Assembly: GCA_004554585.1 (NCBI GenBank)
Contig: SFLH01000010.1
Coordinates: forward strand, 1 to 64,000
Origin: Clostridiales bacterium
GTDB taxonomy: Bacteria > Bacillota > Clostridia > Oscillospirales > Oscillospiraceae
DNA: 64,000 nt
Direction of reading: 5' to 3'
Each line of letters starts with the position of its first letter. Position 1 is the stretch's first letter. The translations under genes and the position numbers were made by a program. This document shows, piece by piece, positions 33,508 through 41,978 of this stretch. Under the pieces are notes generated by a model. The model searched no databases and was not told the DNA's origin. It saw only the letters and a list, made by a program, of their open reading frames with translations.

Positions 33508-34035
33508 TCAAATTTCTTGAATTGGCAGCTGGGTGTGCTGGCCAATGAATGCCTTAAAGGAGACCGGGTCCCCCACGGTAAAGCCTGTCTTGCGGATGAC
33601 GATGCCGTGGCTGATGTCAAAGAAAATGGCATACCAGTCCTTGTCCGAGACCACCGCGTAGGTCTGCTCATAGGAGTACCGGGTCACCCCCGCCTCCGTG
33701 TTGCAGATGATCTCGTCGTCGTCAAACTCATAGGTGCACTCCCGCATGCCCCGCTGGAGCTGCCGCTGGGAAGAGCGCAGCTGGAAGGACTTCCAGGAAA
33801 CCGCCACCAACAGCAGCAGCACCCCGTAGAGCAGCAGCAGGCTGCCCACCAAGCTCTGATGGGGATAGCAATAAGCGCCAGCCACCAGACCCACTACACC
33901 CAGCAGCCAGCACAGGGCCCTGGTGCGGCGGGACTTCTCCTTGCGCACTGTGGCCTCCGCCAGCCGGTTGAGGGCCGAGAGGGCCTGCATGTCATAGGTG
34001 GTGTGGTTGACAAAGGGATACATGGACTCGTTCAT
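33508..34035 (-). CDS. YcxB-like membrane protein in the valS T-box operon
   Basis: A 175-residue protein with two adjacent transmembrane helices (about 42-60 and 65-82) followed by a cytoplasmic domain resembling YcxB-like proteins (YEFDDDEIICNTEAGVTRYSYEQTYAVVSDKDWYAIFFD). Function of the family is unknown. ATG 34035 follows AGAAGGAGG. It is the first gene after the T-box; valS begins 190 bases further on. That gap has a 12-bp GGCCATGGG-type hairpin but no second T-box. No reason for its link to valine charging is evident. Confidence 0.82.
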   Translation of the reverse strand: MNESMYPFVNHTTYDMQALSALNRLAEATVRKEKSRRTRALCWLLGVVGLVAGAYCYPHQSLVGSLLLLYGVLLLLVAVSWKSFQLRSSQRQLQRGMRECTYEFDDDEIICNTEAGVTRYSYEQTYAVVSDKDWYAIFFDISHGIVIRKTGFTVGDPVSFKAFIGQHTQLPIQEI

Positions 34036-34066
34036 AAACAACCTCCTTCTCTCCGGACAGGAAATA

Positions 34067-34319
34067 CAAAAACGCCCCGGGTCCCGGCTGGGACTCAGGG
34101 CGAAGATTTTCCGCGGTACCACCTGAATTCGGACGGGCAGCATGTGCCGGTCCGCACTCCTTTTCCCGTAACGGGGGAATGCCGTCCCGCCGTACTCTGT
34201 TCCGGCGGGCAGCTCCGGGACGACCTTCCGCGCCGCTGGGGAGAGACTTGCACCATCCGTCTCCTCTCTGGGCCCCGCGCTGCCGCGTACTCCTTCCCTT
34301 CCTTGCCTTTGCTACATTA
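34067..34319 (-). promoter_or_regulatory. T-box riboswitch, valine-type
   Basis: On the minus strand the T-box motif AGGTGGTACCGCGG (34111-34124) is followed by a GC-rich terminator (34073-34102) and a T-run. Stem I features lie upstream: GGAAGGAGTA near 34290 and GGATGGTGCAAG near 34245. The specifier area reads GGTCGTCCCGGAGCT, so both in-line triplets (34222-34224 and 34219-34221) are GTC, a valine codon. The antiterminator bulge TGGT fits the A discriminator base of tRNA-Val. Uncharged tRNA-Val should allow readthrough into the YcxB-like gene and valS. Confidence 0.93.
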
Positions 34320-34325
34320 GAAATT

Positions 34326-34354
34326 AGTATAAAAAAACTTGCAGAAATTGTCAA
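34326..34354 (-). promoter_or_regulatory. Promoter of the T-box / valS operon
   Basis: Minus strand TTGACA (34349-34354), 17 bp, TATACT (34326-34331). Transcription would start near 34319, at the base of T-box stem I. Confidence 0.75.
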
Positions 34355-34396
34355 GGGGGAGACGGAATTTTCCCCCGGGCTGCCCGGGGAAATCGC

Positions 34397-35803
34397 TCAC
34401 CCCAGCACCGCCTGGCACAGACGCTGGACCGCCTGGTCGATCTTCTCCTCCTCCAGGCCGGAGTAGTTCATCACCAGCACGTGGGGCCGCCGGTTCTCCT
34501 GGGCGAAATAGTACTGGGAGACGAAGGAGATCCGCAGGTCCCGGGCCTCGGCGTCCCGGAGGATGTCCTCGTCGGGGCGCTGGGTATCCAGCTCCATGAG
34601 AAAGTGCAGGCCCGCCTGCTCGGCGCTGATCTTCACCTTTCCCGCCAGGGGGGACTGGCGCAGGGCGGCCAGGAGCTTGTCCCGGACGGCCCGGTAGTGG
34701 TTGCGCATGCGGTTGATGTGCTTTTCAAAATATCCCTCGGAGAGGAAGCGGGCCAGGGTCATCTGTTCCAGGCAGGAGACCGTGCCCGAGTAGAAGCCCA
34801 GGGTGTCGTAAAACCGGGTGACCAGGTGCTTGGGCAGCACCAGGTAGCTGATGCGGAAGGCGGGGGCCAGGCTCTTGGAGAAGGTGTTGATGTAGATGAC
34901 CTTCTCCATCACATCGATGCTCTGCAGGGTGGGAATGGGACGGCCGGCCAGGCGAAACTCGCAGTCGTAGTCGTCCTCGATGATGTAACGGTTGTCCCCC
35001 TTGGAGGCCCAGCTGAGAAACTCATACCGCCGGCTGACGGGCATGACAATCCCCGTGGGGAAGTGGTGGGAGGGGGTGATGTGGAGAATTTGGGCGCCGC
35101 TCTCCTCCAACTTCTCCGGGATGATGCCATACTGGTCCATGGGGATGTGGTGGGTGGCCACATCGTTTTTCTCATAGATCTTGCTCAGGCGCAGATAGCC
35201 CGGGTCCTCCACGGCATAGCCCCACTGGCGGCCCAGCAGCTGGATGAGCACACTATATAAATACTCCGTCCCGGCCCCCACCACGATCTGTTCGGGGTCA
35301 ATGGTCATGCCCCGGAACTGGTAGAGGTGGTCGGAGATGGCCTGGCGGAGCTGACGGATGCCCCCGGCGGAAGTGTCGGTGAGCAGGGCGGTCTCGTCCT
35401 CCCCCGCCGTAACGTCCCGCAGGAGCTTGACCCAGACGGAAAAGGGAAACATGTCCCGGGCCACGGAGCTGCCCACAAAGTCCGCCCAATAGGTCCGCCG
35501 GGCGGGCTCCCGGGCAGGGGGGGTAGCGGGCCGGGGCAGCGGGGCGGGGACCTCCCGCTCCAGGTCGCAGACATAGTAACCTCGCTTGGGCAGGGTGTAG
35601 AGAAAGCCCTCCGCCACCAGCTGGGCATAGGCGCTCTCCACGGTGATGGTGCTCACCCCCAGGTTTTTGGCAAAGGTCCGCTTGGAGGGGAGCTTTTCCC
35701 CCGCCCGGAGCTTTTTTTGCAGAATGTCCTGCTTGATGCATGCATAGAGATGCTCATACATGCTCTCCGCCGGATCGATGGTTTCAAAGGAATACGTAAG
35801 CAA
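34397..35803 (-). CDS. MocR/PdxR-type GntR-aminotransferase regulator (TTG start)
   Basis: A 468-residue fusion. Residues about 10-75 form a GntR winged helix (RAGEKLPSKRTFAKNLGVSTITVESAYAQL split over the recognition helix). About 120-468 form a class I aminotransferase fold, with the PLP lysine in NTFSKSLAPAFR. MocR proteins sense PLP or amino-acid adducts. I chose TTG 35803: a GGCGGAG lies just upstream and relatives begin MLTYSFE. An ATG at 35833 lacks a ribosome-binding site. It is divergent to pyruvate carboxylase, so it might control that gene or itself. Confidence 0.88.
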   Translation of the reverse strand: MLTYSFETIDPAESMYEHLYACIKQDILQKKLRAGEKLPSKRTFAKNLGVSTITVESAYAQLVAEGFLYTLPKRGYYVCDLEREVPAPLPRPATPPAREPARRTYWADFVGSSVARDMFPFSVWVKLLRDVTAGEDETALLTDTSAGGIRQLRQAISDHLYQFRGMTIDPEQIVVGAGTEYLYSVLIQLLGRQWGYAVEDPGYLRLSKIYEKNDVATHHIPMDQYGIIPEKLEESGAQILHITPSHHFPTGIVMPVSRRYEFLSWASKGDNRYIIEDDYDCEFRLAGRPIPTLQSIDVMEKVIYINTFSKSLAPAFRISYLVLPKHLVTRFYDTLGFYSGTVSCLEQMTLARFLSEGYFEKHINRMRNHYRAVRDKLLAALRQSPLAGKVKISAEQAGLHFLMELDTQRPDEDILRDAEARDLRISFVSQYYFAQENRRPHVLVMNYSGLEEEKIDQAVQRLCQAVLG

Positions 35804-35875
35804 ATTCTCCGCCCCTTTCCAAAAACTGGCCATAACAAAGGCGGGAAAACGCCCTTTTCTAACATTGCCAGTGCT

Positions 35876-35904
35876 ATTATAGCCCACCTGCCCCACCCTG
35901 TAAA
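35876..35904 (-). promoter_or_regulatory. Promoter of the MocR-type gene
   Basis: Minus strand TTTACA (35899-35904), 17 bp, TATAAT (35876-35881). Start near 35869 gives a leader of about 65 nt. Confidence 0.7.
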
Positions 35905-36175
35905 GGAGGGAGTGGAACAAAGCCCCTTCGTCATTCTAGCAGATTTTTCTCGGGATTTCCCGCAGATGTTTGTGGTTCTTTTTTGCGTTGGGCGGCTGAA
36001 TGGCCCGCCATCTATTTTCTTGTGAAAATTGGTAGAAAGGCCCTAGCCCGCCACCTGCAATTTTAGAACTAATATACCTGGATGCCAGGACAGCACCAAT
36101 TTCTAAGGGTAAAACACCTTCCGTTCTGGGGATTTTTGACGGATGGGCCCTGTTTTCCTTCATACCAAAGGGTAC
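35905..36175. other. MocR-pycA intergenic region
   Basis: About 270 bases between the divergent promoters. I see A+T-rich patches and a short CCTGG/CCAGG hairpin near 36080, but no gene. MocR sites, if any, could lie here; I found no clear direct repeat. Confidence 0.35.
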
Positions 36176-36204
36176 TTGCCAGGCCTTTTCTTTTCGTGTA
36201 TAAT
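36176..36204 (+). promoter_or_regulatory. pycA promoter
   Basis: TTGCCA (36176-36181), 17 bp, TATAAT (36199-36204). The -10 lies inside a 22-bp palindrome (36193-36214). Confidence 0.7.
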
Positions 36205-36214
36205 TGTACACGAA
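36193..36214. promoter_or_regulatory. Operator-like palindrome over the pycA -10
   Basis: Perfect inverted repeat TTCGTGTA-N6-TACACGAA covering the -10 hexamer and start site. Size and placement fit a repressor operator. The responsible regulator is not known. Confidence 0.6.
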
Positions 36215-36310
36215 TAGAAACACATTTGTTCTTGCAAAGTAAACACGAGCAGAGGACCTGCCGCGAAGGATTTCCTGATTTCTATACCACATATAAAAAG
36301 GAGTTTGCTT

Positions 36311-39300
36311 ATGAGTGAAGTACGTATCAAGAACTTTAAGCGAGTTCTGGTAGCAAACCGCGGAGAGATCGCCATCCGCGTGTTCCGGGCTCTCAACGAG
36401 CTGGGTATCACCTCTGTGGCCATCTACTCTAAGGAAGACAAGTACGCCATGTTCCGCACCCTGGCGGACGAAGCTTACGCCCTGAACCCGGAAAAGGGTC
36501 CTGTCGACGCTTATCTGGACATCCCCACCATCATCAAGATCGCCAAGGACCACAACGTGGACGCCATCCACCCCGGCTATGGCTTCCTGGCGGAAAACCC
36601 CACCCTGGTGGAGGAGTGCAACAAGAACGGCATCGTCTTCATCGGCCCCACCGTGGAGAGCATGAACGCCATGGGCGACAAGATCTCCTCCAAGCAGATC
36701 GCCATCGCCTCCGACGTGCCCATCATCCCCGGCGTGGACCACGCCATGAAGACCGTGGAAGAGGCCATGGCTGTGGCCGAGAAGGTGGGTTACCCCGTCA
36801 TGCTCAAGGCCTCCAACGGCGGCGGCGGCCGCGGCATGCGTATCGTCTCCTGTGCCGAGGATATGCCCAAGGAGTTTAAGGAAGCCATCGACGAGTCCAA
36901 AAAGGCCTTCGGCGATGACCAGGTCTTCATTGAGAAGTACCTCAAGGGCCCCAAGCACGTGGAGGTGCAGGTCCTGGCCGACAACTACGGCAACGTGGTT
37001 CACCTCTTCGACCGTGACTGTTCCGTGCAGCGCCGCCATCAGAAGGTGGTGGAGTACGCTCCCGCTTTCTCCGTGCCCCAGCTCTCCCGGCAGAAGATCT
37101 TCGACAGCGCCATCCGTCTGTGCAAGACCGTGGGCTATCGTAACGCCGGTACCTGTGAGTTCCTGGTGGACCGGGACGGCAACCCCTACTTCATCGAGAT
37201 GAACCCCCGGATTCAGGTGGAGCACACCGTCACCGAGCTTGTCACCGACGTGGACATCGTCCGCTCCCAGATCCTCATCGCCGAGGGCTATCCCCTCAAC
37301 TCCCAGGAGATCAACATCACCTCCCAGGAGGCCATCCGCTGCCATGGCTACGCCATTCAGACCCGTGTGACCTCCGAGGACCCCTCCAACAACTTCATGC
37401 CCGACACCGGTAAGGTCAGCGTGTACCACTCCGGCTCCGGCAACGGCATCCGTCTCGACGGTGGCAACATCTACACCGGCGCTGAGATCCTGCCCTACTA
37501 TGACTCCCTGCTGGTGAAGGTCTCCGCCTTCGACCGGACCTTCAAGGGCGCCGCTGTCAAGTCCCTGCGTGCCCTGCGCGAGATGCGCATCCAGGGCATC
37601 AAGACCAACATCTCCTTCCTCATCAACGTCATCAACAACCCCACCTTCCAGGAGGGTGCTTGCTATACCACCTTCATCGAGGAAACCCCCGAGCTCTTCT
37701 CCCTGTCCCAGGGTCTGGACCGGGTCTCCAAGATCCTGGACTTCCTGGGCGACAAGATCGTCAACGTCTCCAAGGGCGAGAAGCCTTACTTCGAGGACCG
37801 CGTGCTGCCCAAGTATGACGAGACGGCCCTGATCTACGGCGCCAAGGACGAGTTCAAGAAGCTGGGCGCCAAGGGCTTCACCCAGAAGATCCTGGGTGAG
37901 AAGCGGCTGTACATCACCGACACCTCCATGCGTGACGCCCAGCAGTCCCTCATCGCCACCCGGATGCGTACCAAGGACATCGTGGGCGCAGCCAAGGCCT
38001 CCAACCTGGCCTTCCAGAATGCCTTCTCCGTAGAGGCATGGGGCGGCGCCACCTACGACACCGCTTACCGTTTCCTGAAGGAATCCCCCTGGAAGCGCCT
38101 GCAGATCCTCAGCGAGCGGATGCCCAACACTCTGATCCAGATGCTGCTGCGGGCCTCCAACGCCGTGGGCTACAGCAACTACCCCGATAACCTGGTTAAG
38201 GAGTTCATCCGCATCTCCGCCATCAAGGGCGTGGACGTCTTCCGTGTCTTCGACAGCCTGAACTGGATTGAGAACATGAAGATGCCCATCGAGGAATCCC
38301 TGAAGACCGGCAAGATCGTCGAGGGTGCCCTGTGCTACACCGGCGACATCATGAGCCCCAACGAGGTCAAGTATACCCTGGACTACTATGTGGAGAAGGC
38401 CAAGGAACTGGAGGCCATGGGCGTGCACATCCTGGCCATCAAGGACATGGCCGGCCTGCTCAAGCCCTACGCCGCCCAGAAGCTGGTGGAAACCCTCAAG
38501 TCCGAGCTCCACATCCCCATCCACCTGCACACCCACGACACCACCGGCGCCGGCGTTGCCACCGTGCTGAAGGCTGCCGAAGCCGGCGTGGACATCGTGG
38601 ACCTGGCCATCGAGTCCATGAGCTCCTGCACCAGCCAGCCCTCTCTGAACGTGGTGGTGGAAGCCCTGCGCGGTACCGAGCGCGACACCGGCCTGGACTT
38701 CGAGGCCCTGGACGAGCTGAGCCGTTACTACGAGCATGTGCGTAAGGTCTACAAGGCCAACGAGAGCGGCATGGTCGCCCCCAACGCCCAGATCTACAAG
38801 TATGAGATCCCCGGCGGCCAGTACTCCAACCTGCTGGCCCAGGTCACCGAAATGGGCTCCAAGGACGAGTTCGAGAAGATTAAGGAGCTCTATCGTCAGG
38901 CTAACATCATCCTGGGCAACCTGATCAAGGTCACTCCCTCCTCCAAGGTGGTCGGCGACCTGGCCATCTTCATGCTCAAGAATGGCCTGAACATGGACAA
39001 CATCCTCACCGAGGGTGCTTCCCTGTCCTACCCCGACTCCGTCATCGACTTCTTCAAGGGCATGATGGGTCAGCCCGAGGGCGGCTTCCCCAAGGAACTG
39101 CAGAAGATCGTCCTGAAGGACATCGAGCCCATCACCGTCCGCCCCGGCACCCTGCTGCCCGACGTGGACTTCGAGGACATCAAGCGCCACCTGCGCGAGA
39201 AGTTCGACATGGAAGGCTTCTCCGACTTTGAGATGGAGCAGAAGGCTGTCAGCTACGCCCTGTATCCCAAGGTCTACGAGGACTACTGCACCCACTTCGA

Positions 39301-39784
39301 GGCCTACAACGACGTGACCACCCTGGAGAGCCATGTCTACTTCTACGGCCTGCGCAAGGGTGAGGAGACTGTGCTCAAGGCCAGCCAGGGCCGTGACATC
39401 CTCATTAAGTTCGTGGGCATGTCCGACCCCGATAAGGACGGCTACCGGGTGCTCACCTTCGAGGTCAACGGCATCCTGCGTGAGCAGAAGGTCCTGGACA
39501 AGACCCTGGAGGTTCTGGAGGACCGCAAGCTGAAGGCCGACAAGAACAACCCCTGCCACCTGGGCTCCACCATCCCCGGCACCGTGGAGACCGTCCTGGT
39601 CAAGGAGGGCGACGAGGTCAAGGTCAACCAGCCCCTGATGATCGTGGAAGCCATGAAGATGGAGACCACCTTCGTCTCCAAGGTCAACGGCAAGGTCGAC
39701 AAGCTCTATGTGGTCCCCGGCGACCGCGTGAACACCGAAGACCTGCTGGTGTCCTTCATCCTGGACGAAGAAGAAGGAAAGTAA
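36311..39784 (+). CDS. pycA: Pyruvate carboxylase
   Basis: A 1157-residue single-chain enzyme that carboxylates pyruvate to oxaloacetate with biotin and ATP. Order: biotin carboxylase (about 1-455; HPGYGFLAEN, GGGGRGMR, RDCSVQRRHQK), carboxyltransferase (about 540-820; DTSMRDAQQSL, metal-site HLHTHDTTG), allosteric linker, and C-terminal biotin carrier domain with EAMKMET (biotin Lys about 1116). ATG 36311 follows AAAAAGGAG. Codon bias is very strong, implying high expression. It is monocistronic with a terminator at 39821. Confidence 0.97.
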   Translation: MSEVRIKNFKRVLVANRGEIAIRVFRALNELGITSVAIYSKEDKYAMFRTLADEAYALNPEKGPVDAYLDIPTIIKIAKDHNVDAIHPGYGFLAENPTLVEECNKNGIVFIGPTVESMNAMGDKISSKQIAIASDVPIIPGVDHAMKTVEEAMAVAEKVGYPVMLKASNGGGGRGMRIVSCAEDMPKEFKEAIDESKKAFGDDQVFIEKYLKGPKHVEVQVLADNYGNVVHLFDRDCSVQRRHQKVVEYAPAFSVPQLSRQKIFDSAIRLCKTVGYRNAGTCEFLVDRDGNPYFIEMNPRIQVEHTVTELVTDVDIVRSQILIAEGYPLNSQEINITSQEAIRCHGYAIQTRVTSEDPSNNFMPDTGKVSVYHSGSGNGIRLDGGNIYTGAEILPYYDSLLVKVSAFDRTFKGAAVKSLRALREMRIQGIKTNISFLINVINNPTFQEGACYTTFIEETPELFSLSQGLDRVSKILDFLGDKIVNVSKGEKPYFEDRVLPKYDETALIYGAKDEFKKLGAKGFTQKILGEKRLYITDTSMRDAQQSLIATRMRTKDIVGAAKASNLAFQNAFSVEAWGGATYDTAYRFLKESPWKRLQILSERMPNTLIQMLLRASNAVGYSNYPDNLVKEFIRISAIKGVDVFRVFDSLNWIENMKMPIEESLKTGKIVEGALCYTGDIMSPNEVKYTLDYYVEKAKELEAMGVHILAIKDMAGLLKPYAAQKLVETLKSELHIPIHLHTHDTTGAGVATVLKAAEAGVDIVDLAIESMSSCTSQPSLNVVVEALRGTERDTGLDFEALDELSRYYEHVRKVYKANESGMVAPNAQIYKYEIPGGQYSNLLAQVTEMGSKDEFEKIKELYRQANIILGNLIKVTPSSKVVGDLAIFMLKNGLNMDNILTEGASLSYPDSVIDFFKGMMGQPEGGFPKELQKIVLKDIEPITVRPGTLLPDVDFEDIKRHLREKFDMEGFSDFEMEQKAVSYALYPKVYEDYCTHFEAYNDVTTLESHVYFYGLRKGEETVLKASQGRDILIKFVGMSDPDKDGYRVLTFEVNGILREQKVLDKTLEVLEDRKLKADKNNPCHLGSTIPGTVETVLVKEGDEVKVNQPLMIVEAMKMETTFVSKVNGKVDKLYVVPGDRVNTEDLLVSFILDEEEGK

Positions 39785-39820
39785 TCCTCCTTCCCGTTTC
39801 CTCAACCCTATAACGAAAAC

Positions 39821-39861
39821 AAACCCCGCCGCAGAATACCAATTCTGCGACGGGGTTTTTC
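39821..39861 (+). terminator. pycA terminator
   Basis: A 15-bp stem with one mismatch (AAACCCCG plus CGCAGAA against TTCTGCG plus CGGGG), then TTTTT. Confidence 0.88.
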
Positions 39862-39912
39862 TATCCTCCGTTGCATAACGATCCCATTGGTTGGTATCAA
39901 GAGATTTCTATC

Positions 39913-40104
39913 GCTGCGTTGGGTACACAGTCGCCTCCTTTATCCGTCCCCTTCGGTGGACAGCTTCTCCCCAAGGGGAACCAAACAGAGAATGATGCAC
40001 CCATGCAACGATAGAGGTTTCTGGTTCTTCTGCTGCGTTGGGTACCGTATCGCCCCCCTCATCTGACCCGGCTTCGCCGGCCCACCTTCTCCCGAGGGGA
40101 AGGC
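39913..40104. repeat. Two diverged copies of a dispersed Firmicutes-type repeat
   Basis: Copy A (39913-39984) and copy B (40032-40104) both begin GCTGCGTTGGGTAC, then a C-rich CTC-ATC-like stretch, a small hairpin (CCCCTTCGGTGG; CCGGCTTCGCCGG), then CTTCTCCC(C/G)AGGGGA. Read on plus they lie head to tail. I know such CTCATC...CTTCGG...AGGGGA elements from many gut Firmicutes genomes; origin and function unclear. No gene lies between 39862 and 40143. Confidence 0.7.
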
Positions 40105-40143
40105 TATTGGGAGGAACACCTTGCGCGCATCCACTTTGACGAT

Positions 40144-40177
40144 AAAAAAGTCCCCCCGTCTGACGACGGGGGGACTT
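40144..40177 (-). terminator. Terminator of the aminotransferase gene
   Basis: A 13-bp perfect stem (40148-40160 / 40165-40177) followed on the minus strand by a T-run. Confidence 0.9.
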
Positions 40178-40214
40178 ATCATTCACTCTGCCGTGAACAA
40201 AGTTCTTCGGGAAA

Positions 40215-41441
40215 TTACTTGCCCTCAGCAACCTCGTTGATGGACTTGGACAGTCTGGCAACGCACTCGTCGCAGTCAACCTCGCGGATGATCAGCGGGG
40301 GCACCATACGGATGATGTTGGAGCCGATAGCGGTGACCAGCAGGTGGTTCTTGATGCAGTGACGCTTAACCTCAACAGAATTGATGCCGTCCTCCAGAAC
40401 AACACCAACGAACAGGCCACGGTGACGGACGGTCACAACGTGAGGCATCTTAGCCAGCTCGGCAGCGAAGTAATCGCCGACCTTCTTGGCGTTCTCGGGC
40501 CACTTGCCAGCCTTCATCTCACGCAGCACAGCCAGAGAAGCAGCGCAGGTGACGGGGTGACCAGCATAGGTGGAACCATGGGTGCCGGGGCCGAAAGCGG
40601 TGGCCACACGGTCGGTACAAGCGATGCCGCCGATGGGCATGCCGCCGCCCATAGCCTTAGCCATGGAGACAACGTCGGGCTTGACGTTGTAGCTCTGATA
40701 GCACATGAAGGTGCCGCAACGGCCCCAACCAGCCTGGACCTCGTCCAGCAGCATCAGGATGCCTTCCTCGTCGCAGAACTTACGGATGCCCTGGATGAAC
40801 TCATCGGTAGCGGGGAACACGCCGCCCTCGCCCTGAACAGGCTCGAACATGATGGCGCAGGTCTTGCCCTTCACATAGGCAGCCTTGAAGGAGTCCAGGT
40901 TGTTGAACTCAGCATAGGTGAAGCCGGGGGTCAGATCGCCGAAGCCCTTCTGGATGGCGGAGTCAGGCTGACCGGTAGCAGTCATGGAACCGAAAGTACG
41001 GCCGTGGAAGGAAGACTTAGCAGTGATGATGTGCCAAGCGTCGGGACCGATGTTCTCAATGCCCCACTTACGGGCGATCTTGATCATAGCCTCGTTGGCC
41101 TCAGCACCGGAGTTCTGATAGAACACCTTGTCCATGCCGATGGTCTCGCAGATCTCCTTGGAGAGGACGGCCTGGGGCACAGTGTAGGGATAGTTGAAGG
41201 TCTGCATGATGACAGCGCACTGCTCCTGAACAGCGGCCACAACCTTGGGGTTGCAGTTACCCAGGCTGTTAACGGCGATACCGGCATAGAAGTCCAGGTA
41301 AGGCACGTCGTTCTCGTCATACATATAGATGCCTTCAGCGTGGTCGGCCACGAAATCCATACGCTCGTAGGTTTCGATCATGTACTTCTTGACCTGAGCC
41401 TTCAGCTCAGCAGCGGTCATGCCTGTGTCTTTCAGTCTCAT
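40215..41441 (-). CDS. Class-III PLP aminotransferase, acetylornithine/ornithine type
   Basis: A 408-residue fold-type I aminotransferase. Recognised: NSGAEANEAMIKIAR, FHGRTFGSM, EPVQGEGG, LLDEVQAGWGRCG and the PLP lysine in SMAKAMGGGMPIGG. The subfamily includes ArgD, ornithine and 4-aminobutyrate aminotransferases. No arginine-biosynthesis genes are nearby, so a catabolic role is equally possible. Start at ATG 41441 follows GGGAGGAATT. Synonymous codon use differs from neighbours (many A/T-ending complements), which hints at strong expression or a different history. Confidence 0.85.
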   Translation of the reverse strand: MRLKDTGMTAAELKAQVKKYMIETYERMDFVADHAEGIYMYDENDVPYLDFYAGIAVNSLGNCNPKVVAAVQEQCAVIMQTFNYPYTVPQAVLSKEICETIGMDKVFYQNSGAEANEAMIKIARKWGIENIGPDAWHIITAKSSFHGRTFGSMTATGQPDSAIQKGFGDLTPGFTYAEFNNLDSFKAAYVKGKTCAIMFEPVQGEGGVFPATDEFIQGIRKFCDEEGILMLLDEVQAGWGRCGTFMCYQSYNVKPDVVSMAKAMGGGMPIGGIACTDRVATAFGPGTHGSTYAGHPVTCAASLAVLREMKAGKWPENAKKVGDYFAAELAKMPHVVTVRHRGLFVGVVLEDGINSVEVKRHCIKNHLLVTAIGSNIIRMVPPLIIREVDCDECVARLSKSINEVAEGK

Positions 41442-41918
41442 AAGAATTCCTCCCATTAAAAAATTTAAAAGTTAGGGATTTTCCAGGTCTGCTTGCCAAA
41501 CCCAGTATTCACAACAGCCGGCTACTCATACCAGCTGTTTTGAATCACGTGCCAGGGTTGCCGCTTTTCCGCGCCGCCCCTGTAACTTGTGACCATAATA
41601 GCACCATTTTCCCAAAAATGAAATGCACCTTTTGCACAAATTATTCGCAACATTTTCTGTTGAAAACGCTCCTAAGTGTGCAAGATTTCATGCATTTTTT
41701 TCTTTTCCTTTCCACACCCTTTTCTTTTTTTCCGGAAAACTCGGGTTTTGTTTCCCTCTGCCCGGGGTTTTAGCCGGTTTCCTCCCCTTCTTTTTTGAAA
41801 ATTTCAGGCAGGCCTTGTCATTTTTGCTTTCGTCGTTTTGCACAATTGCATTTTTTTCTGTCTTGACACCATTTGTCCCTTTTCCCTCTCTCCCCTGGAG
41901 CAGGCAAACAGGAAGCCG
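41442..41918. other. A+T-rich gap upstream of mtnA and the aminotransferase
   Basis: About 480 bases, markedly T-rich on plus from 41690 to 41870. A small hairpin (about 41514-41543) lies in the expected leader of the aminotransferase gene. No gene or known riboswitch motif is seen. Confidence 0.4.
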
Positions 41919-41947
41919 TTGCTTTTCCCCGGCCTTCTTGTTACAAT
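41919..41947 (+). promoter_or_regulatory. mtnA promoter
   Basis: TTGCTT (41919-41924), 17 bp, TACAAT (41942-41947), 31 bases before the TTG start. Confidence 0.55.
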
Positions 41948-41978
41948 AACTCCATTGAAACAAAGGAAGTGAACAGCT

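Noticed and set aside
35936..39805. 1289-codon open frame on the strand opposite pycA
   Set aside because: It mirrors the strongly biased codons of pyruvate carboxylase, is His/Val/Gly/Leu-rich with no domain, and has no ribosome-binding site.
39913..40104. Repeat pair as a minimal CRISPR array
   Set aside because: Only two diverged copies with internal hairpins, no uniform spacer and no cas genes.
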